Source of the DNA: Thereva unica
Lineage: Eukaryota > Arthropoda > Insecta > Diptera > Therevidae
Assembly (NCBI GenBank): GCA_949987705.1
Contig: OX465284.1
Location: forward strand, 118,463,052 to 118,527,051
Length of the DNA stretch: 64,000 bases
Direction: 5' to 3'
Under the pieces are notes generated by a model, which saw nothing but the letters and a program-made list of their open reading frames with translations, did not search any database and was not told the DNA's origin. A program made the position numbers and the translations under genes. Shown in pieces: positions 37,090 through 45,569 of the stretch. The stretch's first letter is position 1, and every line of letters starts with the position of its first letter.

Positions 37090-37657
37090 TAATATCCTCT
37101 TTCTTCTTCTCTTCTTTCATCCGTTAGCTGGCGGTCCACGCTAGAGGCCCCCGCAACGTATGCGGTGCTGTCGGTGCGGCTGGGTCTCGAACTCCATTCA
37201 CGATTTGTTTCCATTCTTGTCGATTCTTGGCGACGTCTCGAGCCTCGATAACTGATAATCGTTGATTACCGCCCTCGATATTCTTTAGTCAGGTTTTCTT
37301 CGGGGCGATCGCTGAATTCTCGCCAGAGAAGTTTACGTGGCATTCGGCAAACATGCCCTAACCGACGTAGTCGACGTTTTTTGTAATTCTTCTTCGATCA
37401 GTGTCTGTTGATCAGATCTTTGTCCAACTGTCTCGTTTCGAAGGCGATCGCGTAGTGAGACACCGAGAATCTGCCTCAAGCATCGCATTTGGAAGACCTC
37501 GAGCTTGTTAACGTCCGGCAAGAGCAATGTCCAGGCGAAGACGGCGCTATTGTCGGCAAACGTCAGGCCGGTTATGAAGTTGTCGGCTTATCGAACTCCG
37601 CATTAGCCATCGTATGCTTCACGCATAATTGCGTCGAGCGCAACTAATATCCCAGGC
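37090..37657 (-). repeat. LINE 3' remnant, interrupted by the BEL element
   Basis: On the minus strand this reads, with frame breaks, as the end of a LINE polyprotein. ALDAIMREAYDG is followed by an RT box C-like LTFADNSAVFA (usual YADD changed to FADN). Next comes the tail motif LEVFQMRCLRQILGVSLRDR, then RRLGHVCRMPRKLLW. The jump from box C to the tail implies an internal deletion. It ends in a (GAAGAA)-rich tail near 37090-37115. The upstream end continues on the far side of the BEL insertion at 45144-45178. Confidence 0.7.
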
Positions 37658-38468
37658 TGTTTATTGAGGTTGTCGTGTAGCGGATGAAAGAATGGATTGA
37701 CAATTTATATAATATCGTTCGAAATGTGACAGTTCCAAACGTGACCACTATGTGTTCCAAGGACCACTATCCAGAGCAAAGTTCAGAGGAGAGGACGGAA
37801 ATGTAATTGAAATGGATAATTTGTATTGCATCGACCTCAACGAATAGCTCCTCCAAACTGTGTTCACCAAGAAGCACAACGACCCAACATAAACAACGCA
37901 AATTTGACCAAAACCAATTCGCCTCTGTAAATTGTAGATTTGTTGTGTCTGTGTTGTTCTGAATCAGGGCAGGATAGTTGGAGCGATGTCAGGAACTGAC
38001 ATGTATGCACCGTCTAACCTGCTCTTTAATGTAGGGGCATGATGTCACCGTGAGACATGTTGCACCCGTGTGGATAGATTCATAAAACAAGTAGTTATAC
38101 CTTTATCATTTATTTATACCAATCAAAAAATACCAACAATGGAACTGCAACTAACAAGCCTCAACTGGAACTAAACTTCGAACTTCAACTGGAACTGGAC
38201 TTCGAACTTCAACTGGAACTGGACTTCGAACTTCAACTGGAACTGGAACTAAACTGCAACTTCAACTGGAACTGGAACTAGTGGGTTGAACATAGTCGGT
38301 TGATTGTAGATAGTTGACTGAATTTTCTTGATTCCGGCCGGCCTTTTATATCCAGAAATCTGGCCGACGCCTGCTTGTTTAGTTGTATAATTAATTTGAC
38401 ATTTTGTAAAGTATCAACTCGTCGCCTGCTTAAATGACTTTTTCTTCCTTCAGGCCAGTGCCTGAACA
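37658..38468 (-). repeat. BEL element 3' LTR
   Basis: The 811-bp LTR downstream of the polyprotein in sense. In sense it opens with an inverted repeat (TTCAGGCACTGGCCTGAA, able to form a hairpin), holds TATAAAAG at 38350-38343, a 24-bp tandem repeat, and AATAAA just before its end. Confidence 0.95.
38165..38282. repeat. 24-bp tandem repeat inside the BEL LTR
   Basis: The unit GGAACTGGACTTCGAACTTC plus AACT is repeated about three and a half times with variant units (AACTAAACTTCGAACTTC and AACTAAACTGCAACTTC). The same array is in the other LTR at 44835-44952. Confidence 0.85.
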
Positions 38469-38494
38469 TACTCCCCCGCGTTGATCATTCTTGA

Positions 38495-41400
38495 TCAACA
38501 GTTTCGTCCGCTGGATATACCGCGTTTGCGGTAGTGGTGAAACTGGATCTCGCCATTCCCTTTGATCTTGACCTTAGCTTGGTATCGTCCTGGAAGGTTA
38601 AGGGTTTGCTCTTTTCTTTTTCGCCCTTTTATCTTGCCAATGTCCAATTTTTTAATGACTTGTTTTGGCAAGTAGATGTCAACCCCTTCCCTAGTCACGA
38701 ACCGTTGGAATTCATTTTCTTGCCTTGTCTCGAGCTCCTTGATTGTGGTCGTCGGTCGTAGGATTCGCAATGACGTTATTAGTCTTCCATTGATGTTGGC
38801 TGGGTTGGTTGTCGTTGACGTCGTGTATCTGGTCTGCTCAGGTAGCGCCTGTGGGTACTCTGCCTTCGCTGTGGACCCTTGTGGCGATTGATTAAGAGGA
38901 CTCGTCGAACCATCCACGGGTGGCGGCGATAACGTGACCTCTTCATCAATATAGAGATAGTTTTGCCAGTTATCCCAATATCCTTGTTCCTCGCATTCGT
39001 ATCGATTACCCATCTGCAATGTATTATTAGTAACCTTTGAATTTAAAGTATGTGTATGGAACGTGTTGGACTCTTGGCTGTGTGTACTTGTGTGTATTGG
39101 TAGTGGGCATACCTTTGTGATTGGTCGTTTGAATTGACCTGTGTTGGTACGAATTTGTACTACCCTTGTTAAACCGTCGCTCCCTGGGAATAGCTCCTCT
39201 ATTATACCAATGGGCCATACTGTTGGCGGTGTTGAGTCCCCTTTCATAAGCACTAATTGTCCTATTTGAAGATTGGGCCGTTGTCGTTGCCACTTGGACC
39301 TCTGCTGGAGTTGATTCAGATAATCCTTCGACCATTTGTCCCAAAATTGCTTCATTCTGCCTTTGGTGTGTTGCCATCGAACATTGAGCGATGTCTCGCC
39401 CTCTGGTTCTGGTAATGCCAATAAAGATTGCCCAATAAGAAAGTGTCCAGGGGTCAGAACGAACGGATCATCAGCATTGTTGGATAAATAGCAAAGTGGT
39501 CTCGAGTTTAGGCAGGCTTCAATTTGGTGCAACACGGTTGTGAATTCCTCAAACGTGTAGCTGGCACTTCCCATTGTCCTCTTCAGGTGGTACTTGATCG
39601 ACTTTACCCCTGCTTCCCATAAGCCCCCAAAGTGTGGGGCGGCTGGGGGATTGAAGTGCCAATTTATTGATAAGTCTGCTAAATATCTTCCAACAGATGG
39701 ACTAGATTCCCTTATAACTCGACATAATTCTTTATCTAAGATCTTTTTCCCGCCTATGAAATTTGTACCACAGTCGGAATACATATCTGTGCATTTACCT
39801 CGCCTGGCAATGAAACGTTTGAATGCAGATACAAATGCCTCTGATGTGAGATCCGACGCTAACTCGATATGTATCGCCTTGGTTGACATGCAAACGAATA
39901 CACACACATAACCTTTATATATCTTCGCATTTCGATGTTTCGCTGACTTGATGTCGAACGGACCTGCATAATCAACTCCAGTATGTGTAAACGCCTTCGC
40001 CATCGTCGTCCTGCACCGCGGTAAATTTCCCATTAGTTGCTGAGTTGTAGATTGTCGATGTCTCGTGCAGGGAATGCACTGATGTAGTCTGGACGTAATG
40101 CGTCTCCTTCCGTCGAGTATCCAATACTTGTTTCTAGTAGTAGCTAACACTAAAGATGTACCACCATGTAAAGTCTCCCGGTGGGTTTTATCGATAAGTA
40201 AATCTGTGATGTGATGGTCTCGGGGTAATATGACGGGATGTTTTTGTGTATACGCAATTGCAGCATTCTTCAACCGTCCACCTACCCTGATCAGACCCTG
40301 TTTGTCAACAAATGGATTTAACGTAATTAATTTGCTACTAGGCGAGAGTGGTTTGTTGTTTCGAAGGCTTTGTAATTCTGAACAGAATGAGCCTTGTTGG
40401 ACTCGCCTTAATATCGTTAGTTCTGCCTGATTCAGTTCTTCCGTAGTGATTGCTTGCAATTCTTTGTTCATGGGATCCCTCAGGTTGTGAATGAAGCGTC
40501 GTAACATTGCTATTATTCGGATAGTTCGTGTAAACGATGCATACCGGAATATTACGTCATCTTCACTTGTAGATACCAAAGCCGTTGTGCGTTCCTTAGC
40601 CTCTAATGTTGTATCCTCCTTGACGATGGCCCCTGTCGGCCAGTCTGTCGGTGATTTGGTGAGCCAAGGTGGACCGTTAAGCCATAGATGGTTGTCGATT
40701 AGTGACTTTGCAGTGGTTCCTCTGCTCGCAAGATCGGCAGGATTCCATTGCGTTGAAACATGTCTCCACTGGTCATACTTCACAAGTTCCTGTATTTGTA
40801 AAACTCGATTCGCCACGTAGGTTTTCCATCTCGACGCATGTTGTCGGATCCACTGGAGCACGATGGTCGAATCAGTCCACGCAATTAGCGGAATTCCTTG
40901 TAAGTTCATGCTAGATACAGTTTCTTTCAACAATCGTGCTAATAGCAACGCACTGTTCAGTTCCAATCGGGGTATAGTCATTGGTTTGATTGATGCTACC
41001 TTGGTTCTCGAGGTTAGTAGAGTCGACATAATGTTGCCTTCGTTGTCCGTGACTCGCAAATAGATCACAGCAGCAGTTGCTCGCATTGATGCGTCGCAGA
41101 AGCCATGGATTTGCATGTCATGTTGTGGAGAATAGTGGATCCACCTAGGAATTGTAATTTTGTTTATATTATGTAAATCCGCCTTGTAGTTTTCCCAATT
41201 TTTGGCTATATGTTCTGGCACTTGTTGGTCCCATGAACACCCTGTCAGCCATAAATCCTGGATTAACATTTTAGCAACGATTATCACTGGTTGTAGCAAC
41301 CCTAGAGGATCATATAACGACGCCACTTCTGATAAGATTGTTCTCTTAGTTATGACGTTATGTTCTTTATGCAGCTTGAATTGAAAAGAGAAGTGATCAG

Positions 41401-44269
41401 AACTCGGTTGCCAACGGACCCCCAGAGTCTTTATTGCATTCGCCTCTGAAAATGTCACCAAATCTTTATGCTCTCTGTACTCCATTGGTAATTGTTCAAG
41501 CACTTGCTTCTCGTTACTGCTCCACTTCCTCAGATTGAATCCACCTGACTTGAGCATTGTGAGTAGTTGGAACTGCAGTTCAAGTGCTTCTTTGACATCA
41601 TCCGTGCCTGTCAATAAATCATCCACATAGAAATCAGACTCAGTTACCTTAGATGCAAGTGGGAAGTTCTGCTTCTCATCTACTGCCAGTTGGTTCAGTG
41701 TTCTAATCGCCAAATAAGGAGCAGCTGTTGTTCCAAAAGTTGCCGTTGTCAGCATATAGTCTTGAACATTGCCTTGAGTTTGATGCCGCCAGAGAATTCG
41801 TTGATATGTCCGATGTTCTGGTGATACCTGAACCATTCGATACATTTTCTCGATATCTGCATGGACAGCTATTCTATGTCTTCTCCATCTTAGTAGAGTG
41901 CAAAACAACTTGGATTGTATTGTTGGGCCAGCTAGCAAAAAATCATTCAACGAATGACCATTAGTCGTTTTCGCAGACGCATCAAATACAACTCTCACTT
42001 TGGTGGTGGTGCTGCTCTCTTTTATTATCGCATGATGTGGGATGTAATAGTTTGGTTCACCGTCGTTGGGCTGGCTTGTTTCAACCATGTGTCCCAGCTG
42101 GATGTATTCCTGTAAACAGGCTTCATAGTCTTTCCTTAGTTGAGGGTTGCTATTGAGCCGTCTTTCTACACAATACATCCGCTTGAGGGCCATCGCACGT
42201 GAGTTGCCTAAGTTGGGCTTCTCGTTTCGTCTGAATGGGAGATTGACTTGGTATTGCCCATTCTCTAGCCGTCGATGGGTTTTTGTATAATAGTCCGAAC
42301 ATTCTTGCTCTTCTTGACTCAGAATTGGTGGTGAATTGACCTCTTCTTCTTCCCAGAATTGTTTAAGTTGATTGCTGAGATCCTCGTTTGTGACTTGAAT
42401 CGTGAAATTGTTAGCTGTAGTATTAGACATCTCGTGTGTGGGTCCGATTATTACCCATCCAAAACTTGTGTTTACTGCCACGGGCTCTGCTTCTGCACCT
42501 CGTCGAACACCATCTTGAACTATCCTAGCATATGCATCTGCACCCAGCAAAGCATCGATGTCGCCAGGTTTCCACCATCCTGGGTCTGCCAGTTCAAGAC
42601 CATGCAAATGGTTATACCGGTGACTTGAAATTGCTGTCTTAGGTAAGCTTTCGGTTATACTGTTGACCACTAGAAATGTTTGGGACATCTGAAATTTGCT
42701 AGCGCTCATTGATTCTAGAATAATCCTAGTTTGTTTCGTTGACTTCCCTGTTGGCCTTGTGTTCAGACCATATATGTTGACTCCTGCCGGGCTACAGGAC
42801 ACTCCTAGTTTCTTGCATGTATTCTGGGTAATAAAGGATGACTCCGAGCCATTATCCACTAGGCATCTGATAGTATGTTGCTGTCCGTTGCTCCCCCTTG
42901 TGAGTACCAAGGCTGTTGATAGCAACGTGTGCGATCCCTCCCTTGCGAGGAAGGCTTGCACGTTGTTTGAACCACCAGCGCTGTGGGCCTGGTGAGTGGT
43001 TCGTTGATGTGGCGATATAGGTGTATCGTCTGGTCTTTGACTCGTTTGATCATGTTGTTGTGACTTTGGCTCTGAGTAAGACTTCTGCGTCTCGTCATGC
43101 AAGGTCGTATGATGTTTTTCCTTGCACTTCAAACATCTAAATTTGCTCTTGCACTGATTCGTCGTGTGGTTTTTCGATAGGCAATTGAAGCAGTGTCCCG
43201 CTGTCCTCACTACCTTTCGTCTTGCGGTTGGGTCCATATTAATATATTTAGGGCATCTCTGAAGCCAGTGACATTCCCGACAGGCTGGACATTGATTCCC
43301 CTTGATTGTGTGGTGAACCTTTGTAGTGGGTTTTGTCCGAGTTGGTTGTGACTGTTGACTTGTTGACACAATGTCAGAGATAGACTCAAGTACCTTCTGT
43401 CTTTTACACAGGAATGCATGGAAAGCGTTGTAAGTAGGCAGAGTTTGGGATGCGCCTTGTTCTTCTTCCCACATCTTCATCGTAACAAACGGGAGTTTTG
43501 AGATCAGGATGTGTATAAGTAAAAGATCCCATGATTCTATATCAATTTTCAAATTGATGATTTGTTGTAGACAATCATCCGTTGTTGCTATGAATGTTTT
43601 TAAATTATTGGAATTTTCGGTTGTAACCTTTGGTTGATTGAGAAGTGTCTTCAAATAATGATTTACCAAAATCCTCTTATTTTCATATCGTTCCTTAACC
43701 TTGTTCCAAGAAACGTCATAGTTATTATCCGTAACTGGTATGTGTCGTAGAAGTTGTTCAGCATCACCAATCAAACATGATTTCAGGTGATACAGCTTCT
43801 GCACTGCGCTCAATTGCACGTTGTTGTGAATCAGGGACACGAATAAATCATGGAAGGAAAACCACGAATCATAATTCCCATCAAACTTTGGTAAGTCTAT
43901 TTTTGGCAAAAATGTTTCCGTTCGGACCATTGGAATTGTTGCAGGTTGGGTTGGCAGAGGTTCTGCTGCAGACAATTTCCTGAGTCCTTCCAGCAGTTCA
44001 CTCCGATACTCAGAATATTTCGAGTCTATTTGCACGTATGTATCTTCAGGTGCTGCTGCGGAATCTGACTCGTCACATAGATACGCATCCGTTAATAACT
44101 GATCTGTCTCCTTGTACTCCAACCATAACTGATTCATTTGTTCCAGTTTTACTTCATAGAATGCCTTGGTTCTTTTTACCGTCGCAGTTTTCTTCGAATT
44201 TTCAATAAATTTCTCAATACGAGATCTCTGAGCCTGCTCTCGCAGCATTGCCTTCCTTAGTGAACTCAT
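38495..44269 (-). CDS. BEL/Pao polyprotein (single frame, 1924 aa)
   Basis: The frame starts at a true ATG and runs unbroken. A Gag region with the DUF1759-type motif (PKFDGNYDSWFSFHDLF, about residues 127-145) is followed by cysteine-rich zinc-knuckle-like segments (CPACRECHWLQRCP and CFNC-x4-H-x4-C). The aspartic protease has LVDNGSESSFI. The BEL-type reverse transcriptase has VRVVFDASAKT, DIEKMYRMVQV and catalytic FYVDDLLTG. RNase H has GFCDAS and AWTDSTIVLQWI. The integrase has an H-H-C-C region (HRETLHGG...HQCIPC) and D,D,E motifs (GVDYAGPF, SDCGTNF, GGLWEAGVKS), then the DUF5641-type segment LTPGHFLIGQSLLALPEP. Domain order is Gag-PR-RT-RH-INT. About 200 further residues, acidic then strongly basic, follow the DUF5641-type segment; I do not recognise them. 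No env is seen. Confidence 0.95.
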   Translation of the reverse strand: MSSLRKAMLREQAQRSRIEKFIENSKKTATVKRTKAFYEVKLEQMNQLWLEYKETDQLLTDAYLCDESDSAAAPEDTYVQIDSKYSEYRSELLEGLRKLSAAEPLPTQPATIPMVRTETFLPKIDLPKFDGNYDSWFSFHDLFVSLIHNNVQLSAVQKLYHLKSCLIGDAEQLLRHIPVTDNNYDVSWNKVKERYENKRILVNHYLKTLLNQPKVTTENSNNLKTFIATTDDCLQQIINLKIDIESWDLLLIHILISKLPFVTMKMWEEEQGASQTLPTYNAFHAFLCKRQKVLESISDIVSTSQQSQPTRTKPTTKVHHTIKGNQCPACRECHWLQRCPKYINMDPTARRKVVRTAGHCFNCLSKNHTTNQCKSKFRCLKCKEKHHTTLHDETQKSYSEPKSQQHDQTSQRPDDTPISPHQRTTHQAHSAGGSNNVQAFLAREGSHTLLSTALVLTRGSNGQQHTIRCLVDNGSESSFITQNTCKKLGVSCSPAGVNIYGLNTRPTGKSTKQTRIILESMSASKFQMSQTFLVVNSITESLPKTAISSHRYNHLHGLELADPGWWKPGDIDALLGADAYARIVQDGVRRGAEAEPVAVNTSFGWVIIGPTHEMSNTTANNFTIQVTNEDLSNQLKQFWEEEEVNSPPILSQEEQECSDYYTKTHRRLENGQYQVNLPFRRNEKPNLGNSRAMALKRMYCVERRLNSNPQLRKDYEACLQEYIQLGHMVETSQPNDGEPNYYIPHHAIIKESSTTTKVRVVFDASAKTTNGHSLNDFLLAGPTIQSKLFCTLLRWRRHRIAVHADIEKMYRMVQVSPEHRTYQRILWRHQTQGNVQDYMLTTATFGTTAAPYLAIRTLNQLAVDEKQNFPLASKVTESDFYVDDLLTGTDDVKEALELQFQLLTMLKSGGFNLRKWSSNEKQVLEQLPMEYREHKDLVTFSEANAIKTLGVRWQPSSDHFSFQFKLHKEHNVITKRTILSEVASLYDPLGLLQPVIIVAKMLIQDLWLTGCSWDQQVPEHIAKNWENYKADLHNINKITIPRWIHYSPQHDMQIHGFCDASMRATAAVIYLRVTDNEGNIMSTLLTSRTKVASIKPMTIPRLELNSALLLARLLKETVSSMNLQGIPLIAWTDSTIVLQWIRQHASRWKTYVANRVLQIQELVKYDQWRHVSTQWNPADLASRGTTAKSLIDNHLWLNGPPWLTKSPTDWPTGAIVKEDTTLEAKERTTALVSTSEDDVIFRYASFTRTIRIIAMLRRFIHNLRDPMNKELQAITTEELNQAELTILRRVQQGSFCSELQSLRNNKPLSPSSKLITLNPFVDKQGLIRVGGRLKNAAIAYTQKHPVILPRDHHITDLLIDKTHRETLHGGTSLVLATTRNKYWILDGRRRITSRLHQCIPCTRHRQSTTQQLMGNLPRCRTTMAKAFTHTGVDYAGPFDIKSAKHRNAKIYKGYVCVFVCMSTKAIHIELASDLTSEAFVSAFKRFIARRGKCTDMYSDCGTNFIGGKKILDKELCRVIRESSPSVGRYLADLSINWHFNPPAAPHFGGLWEAGVKSIKYHLKRTMGSASYTFEEFTTVLHQIEACLNSRPLCYLSNNADDPFVLTPGHFLIGQSLLALPEPEGETSLNVRWQHTKGRMKQFWDKWSKDYLNQLQQRSKWQRQRPNLQIGQLVLMKGDSTPPTVWPIGIIEELFPGSDGLTRVVQIRTNTGQFKRPITKVCPLPIHTSTHSQESNTFHTHTLNSKVTNNTLQMGNRYECEEQGYWDNWQNYLYIDEEVTLSPPPVDGSTSPLNQSPQGSTAKAEYPQALPEQTRYTTSTTTNPANINGRLITSLRILRPTTTIKELETRQENEFQRFVTREGVDIYLPKQVIKKLDIGKIKGRKRKEQTLNLPGRYQAKVKIKGNGEIQFHHYRKRGISSGRNC

Positions 44270-44306
44270 CTTAGAACTTGATTTCGTCGATAAAATAGAT
44301 TGCCAA

Positions 44307-44324
44307 TCCTGGATGGAACCACCA
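44307..44324 (-). other. Putative primer-binding site of the BEL element
   Basis: In sense, three bases after the 5' LTR, the sequence reads TGGTGGTTCCATCCAGGA, starting with the TGG that would pair with a tRNA CCA end. The tRNA is not assigned. Confidence 0.5.
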
Positions 44325-44327
44325 AAA

Positions 44328-45138
44328 TGTTTATTGAGGTTGTCGTGTAGCGGATGAAAGAATGGATTGACAATTTATATAATATCGTTCGAAATGTGAC
44401 AGTTCCAAACGTGACCACTATGTGTTCCAAGGACCACTATCCAGAGCAAAGTTCAGAGGAGAGGACGGAAATGTAATTGAAATGGATAATTTGTATTGCA
44501 TCGACCTCAACGAATAGCTCCTCCAAACTGTGTTCACCAAGAAGCACAACGACCCAACATAAACAACGCAAATTTGACCAAAACCAATTCGCCTCTGTAA
44601 ATTGTAGATTTGTTGTGTCTGTGTTGTTCTGAATCAGGGCAGGATAGTTGGAGCGATGTCAGGAACTGACATGTATGCACCGTCTAACCTGCTCTTTAAT
44701 GTAGGGGCATGATGTCACCGTGAGACATGTTGCACCCGTGTGGATAGATTCATAAAACAAGTAGTTATACCTTTATCATTTATTTATACCAATCAAAAAA
44801 TACCAACAATGGAACTGCAACTAACAAGCCTCAACTGGAACTAAACTTCGAACTTCAACTGGAACTGGACTTCGAACTTCAACTGGAACTGGACTTCGAA
44901 CTTCAACTGGAACTGGAACTAAACTGCAACTTCAACTGGAACTGGAACTAGTGGGTTGAACATAGTCGGTTGATTGTAGATAGTTGACTGAATTTTCTTG
45001 ATTCCGGCCGGCCTTTTATATCCAGAAATCTGGCCGACGCCTGCTTGTTTAGTTGTATAATTAATTTGACATTTTGTAAAGTATCAACTCGTCGCCTGCT
45101 TAAATGACTTTTTCTTCCTTCAGGCCAGTGCCTGAACA
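44328..45138 (-). repeat. BEL element 5' LTR
   Basis: The 811-bp LTR upstream of the polyprotein in sense, identical by eye to 37658-38468. It carries the promoter described separately and the same 24-bp repeat array. Short frames that start in or beside the LTR (63-76 codons, at 38278 and 44948) are not genes. Confidence 0.95.
44986..45020 (-). promoter_or_regulatory. Core promoter of the BEL element: TATA box plus initiator
   Basis: On the minus strand TATAAAAG begins at 45020 and the initiator TCAGTC follows with its A at 44989, 31 bases after the first T of the TATA box. This is the standard spacing for fly TATA/Inr promoters. The same arrangement exists in the other LTR, 6670 bp away. 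Confidence 0.7.
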
Positions 45139-45143
45139 CAGGC

Positions 45144-45178
45144 ATAACATTAATCGAGGACCTACGATGGAATAACAA
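45144..45178 (-). repeat. Upstream part of the LINE split by the BEL insertion
   Basis: With the BEL element and one CAGGC copy taken out, the minus-strand frame LFHRRSSINVMP here runs straight into GILVALDAIMREAYDG at 37657-37590 without a shift. This supports insertion into a LINE RT-coding region. Confidence 0.55.
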
Positions 45179-45184
45179 AAATCG

Positions 45185-45500
45185 CTAAACAAACATCCCG
45201 GGGACTGAGTTTTCTAAAAAAAATGCAAATTCCCCCTTCAACTACCGGTCGAGCTGGAATTTGTAAGCCCTACATAAAACCACACCTTGAATACAACTCA
45301 CTTATCTAGACTGGAGCTAATAAGATTACCTTGTCATACCTATATAAAGTGCAAAACCCTACTCCGAAATTCATTGGTTATAGATCAATTTGCTCCTTCT
45401 TAGCAATTGAGCCAACGTAGGAGTGCTGCAGCTATTCTTTATGTTCATAATGTTTTTCCACAACCCAAGGCTCAATAGTCTAGGACTTCATTAATAGAAC
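45185..45500 (+). repeat. LINE reverse-transcriptase C-terminal fragment (degenerate)
   Basis: A plus-strand reading gives GLSFLKKMQIPPSTTGRAGI, then KPYIKPHLEYNSLIWTGANK and YLYKVQNPTPKF. This pattern (YI[RK]P-x-[LM]EY-x-S-x-[IL]W-x-G, then a VQ-x-x-A/P segment) is typical after the RT domain of several LINE families. Frame changes and stops follow. It is on the opposite strand to the neighbouring LINE remnant and appears to be a different family. Confidence 0.6.
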
Positions 45501-45569
45501 TACTACTATACTGTAGAAGAACCTCCTATAGTCAGTATTTCTGCAGGCTTATAGAGACTCTCCACGGTC

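Larger units (their letters stand above)
37658..45138 (-). mobile_element. Intact BEL/Pao LTR retrotransposon (7481 bp)
   Basis: Two 811-bp LTRs (37658-38468 and 44328-45138) with TG...CA ends enclose one 1924-codon frame on the minus strand. CAGGC flanks the element on both sides (37653-37657 and 45139-45143), a 5-bp duplication typical of BEL. A purine tract (sense GCGGGGGAGTA) abuts the 3' LTR, and a TGGTGGTTCC primer-binding-like site lies three bases inside the 5' LTR. By eye the LTRs show no difference over their length. Identical LTRs, open frame and perfect duplication indicate a recent, potentially active insertion, placed inside an older LINE. Confidence 0.96.

Noticed and set aside
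38278..38469. 63-codon frame, repeated at 44948-45178 with an extra N-terminus
   Set aside because: It lies within the BEL LTR, and the extra part comes from the host LINE. No gene.
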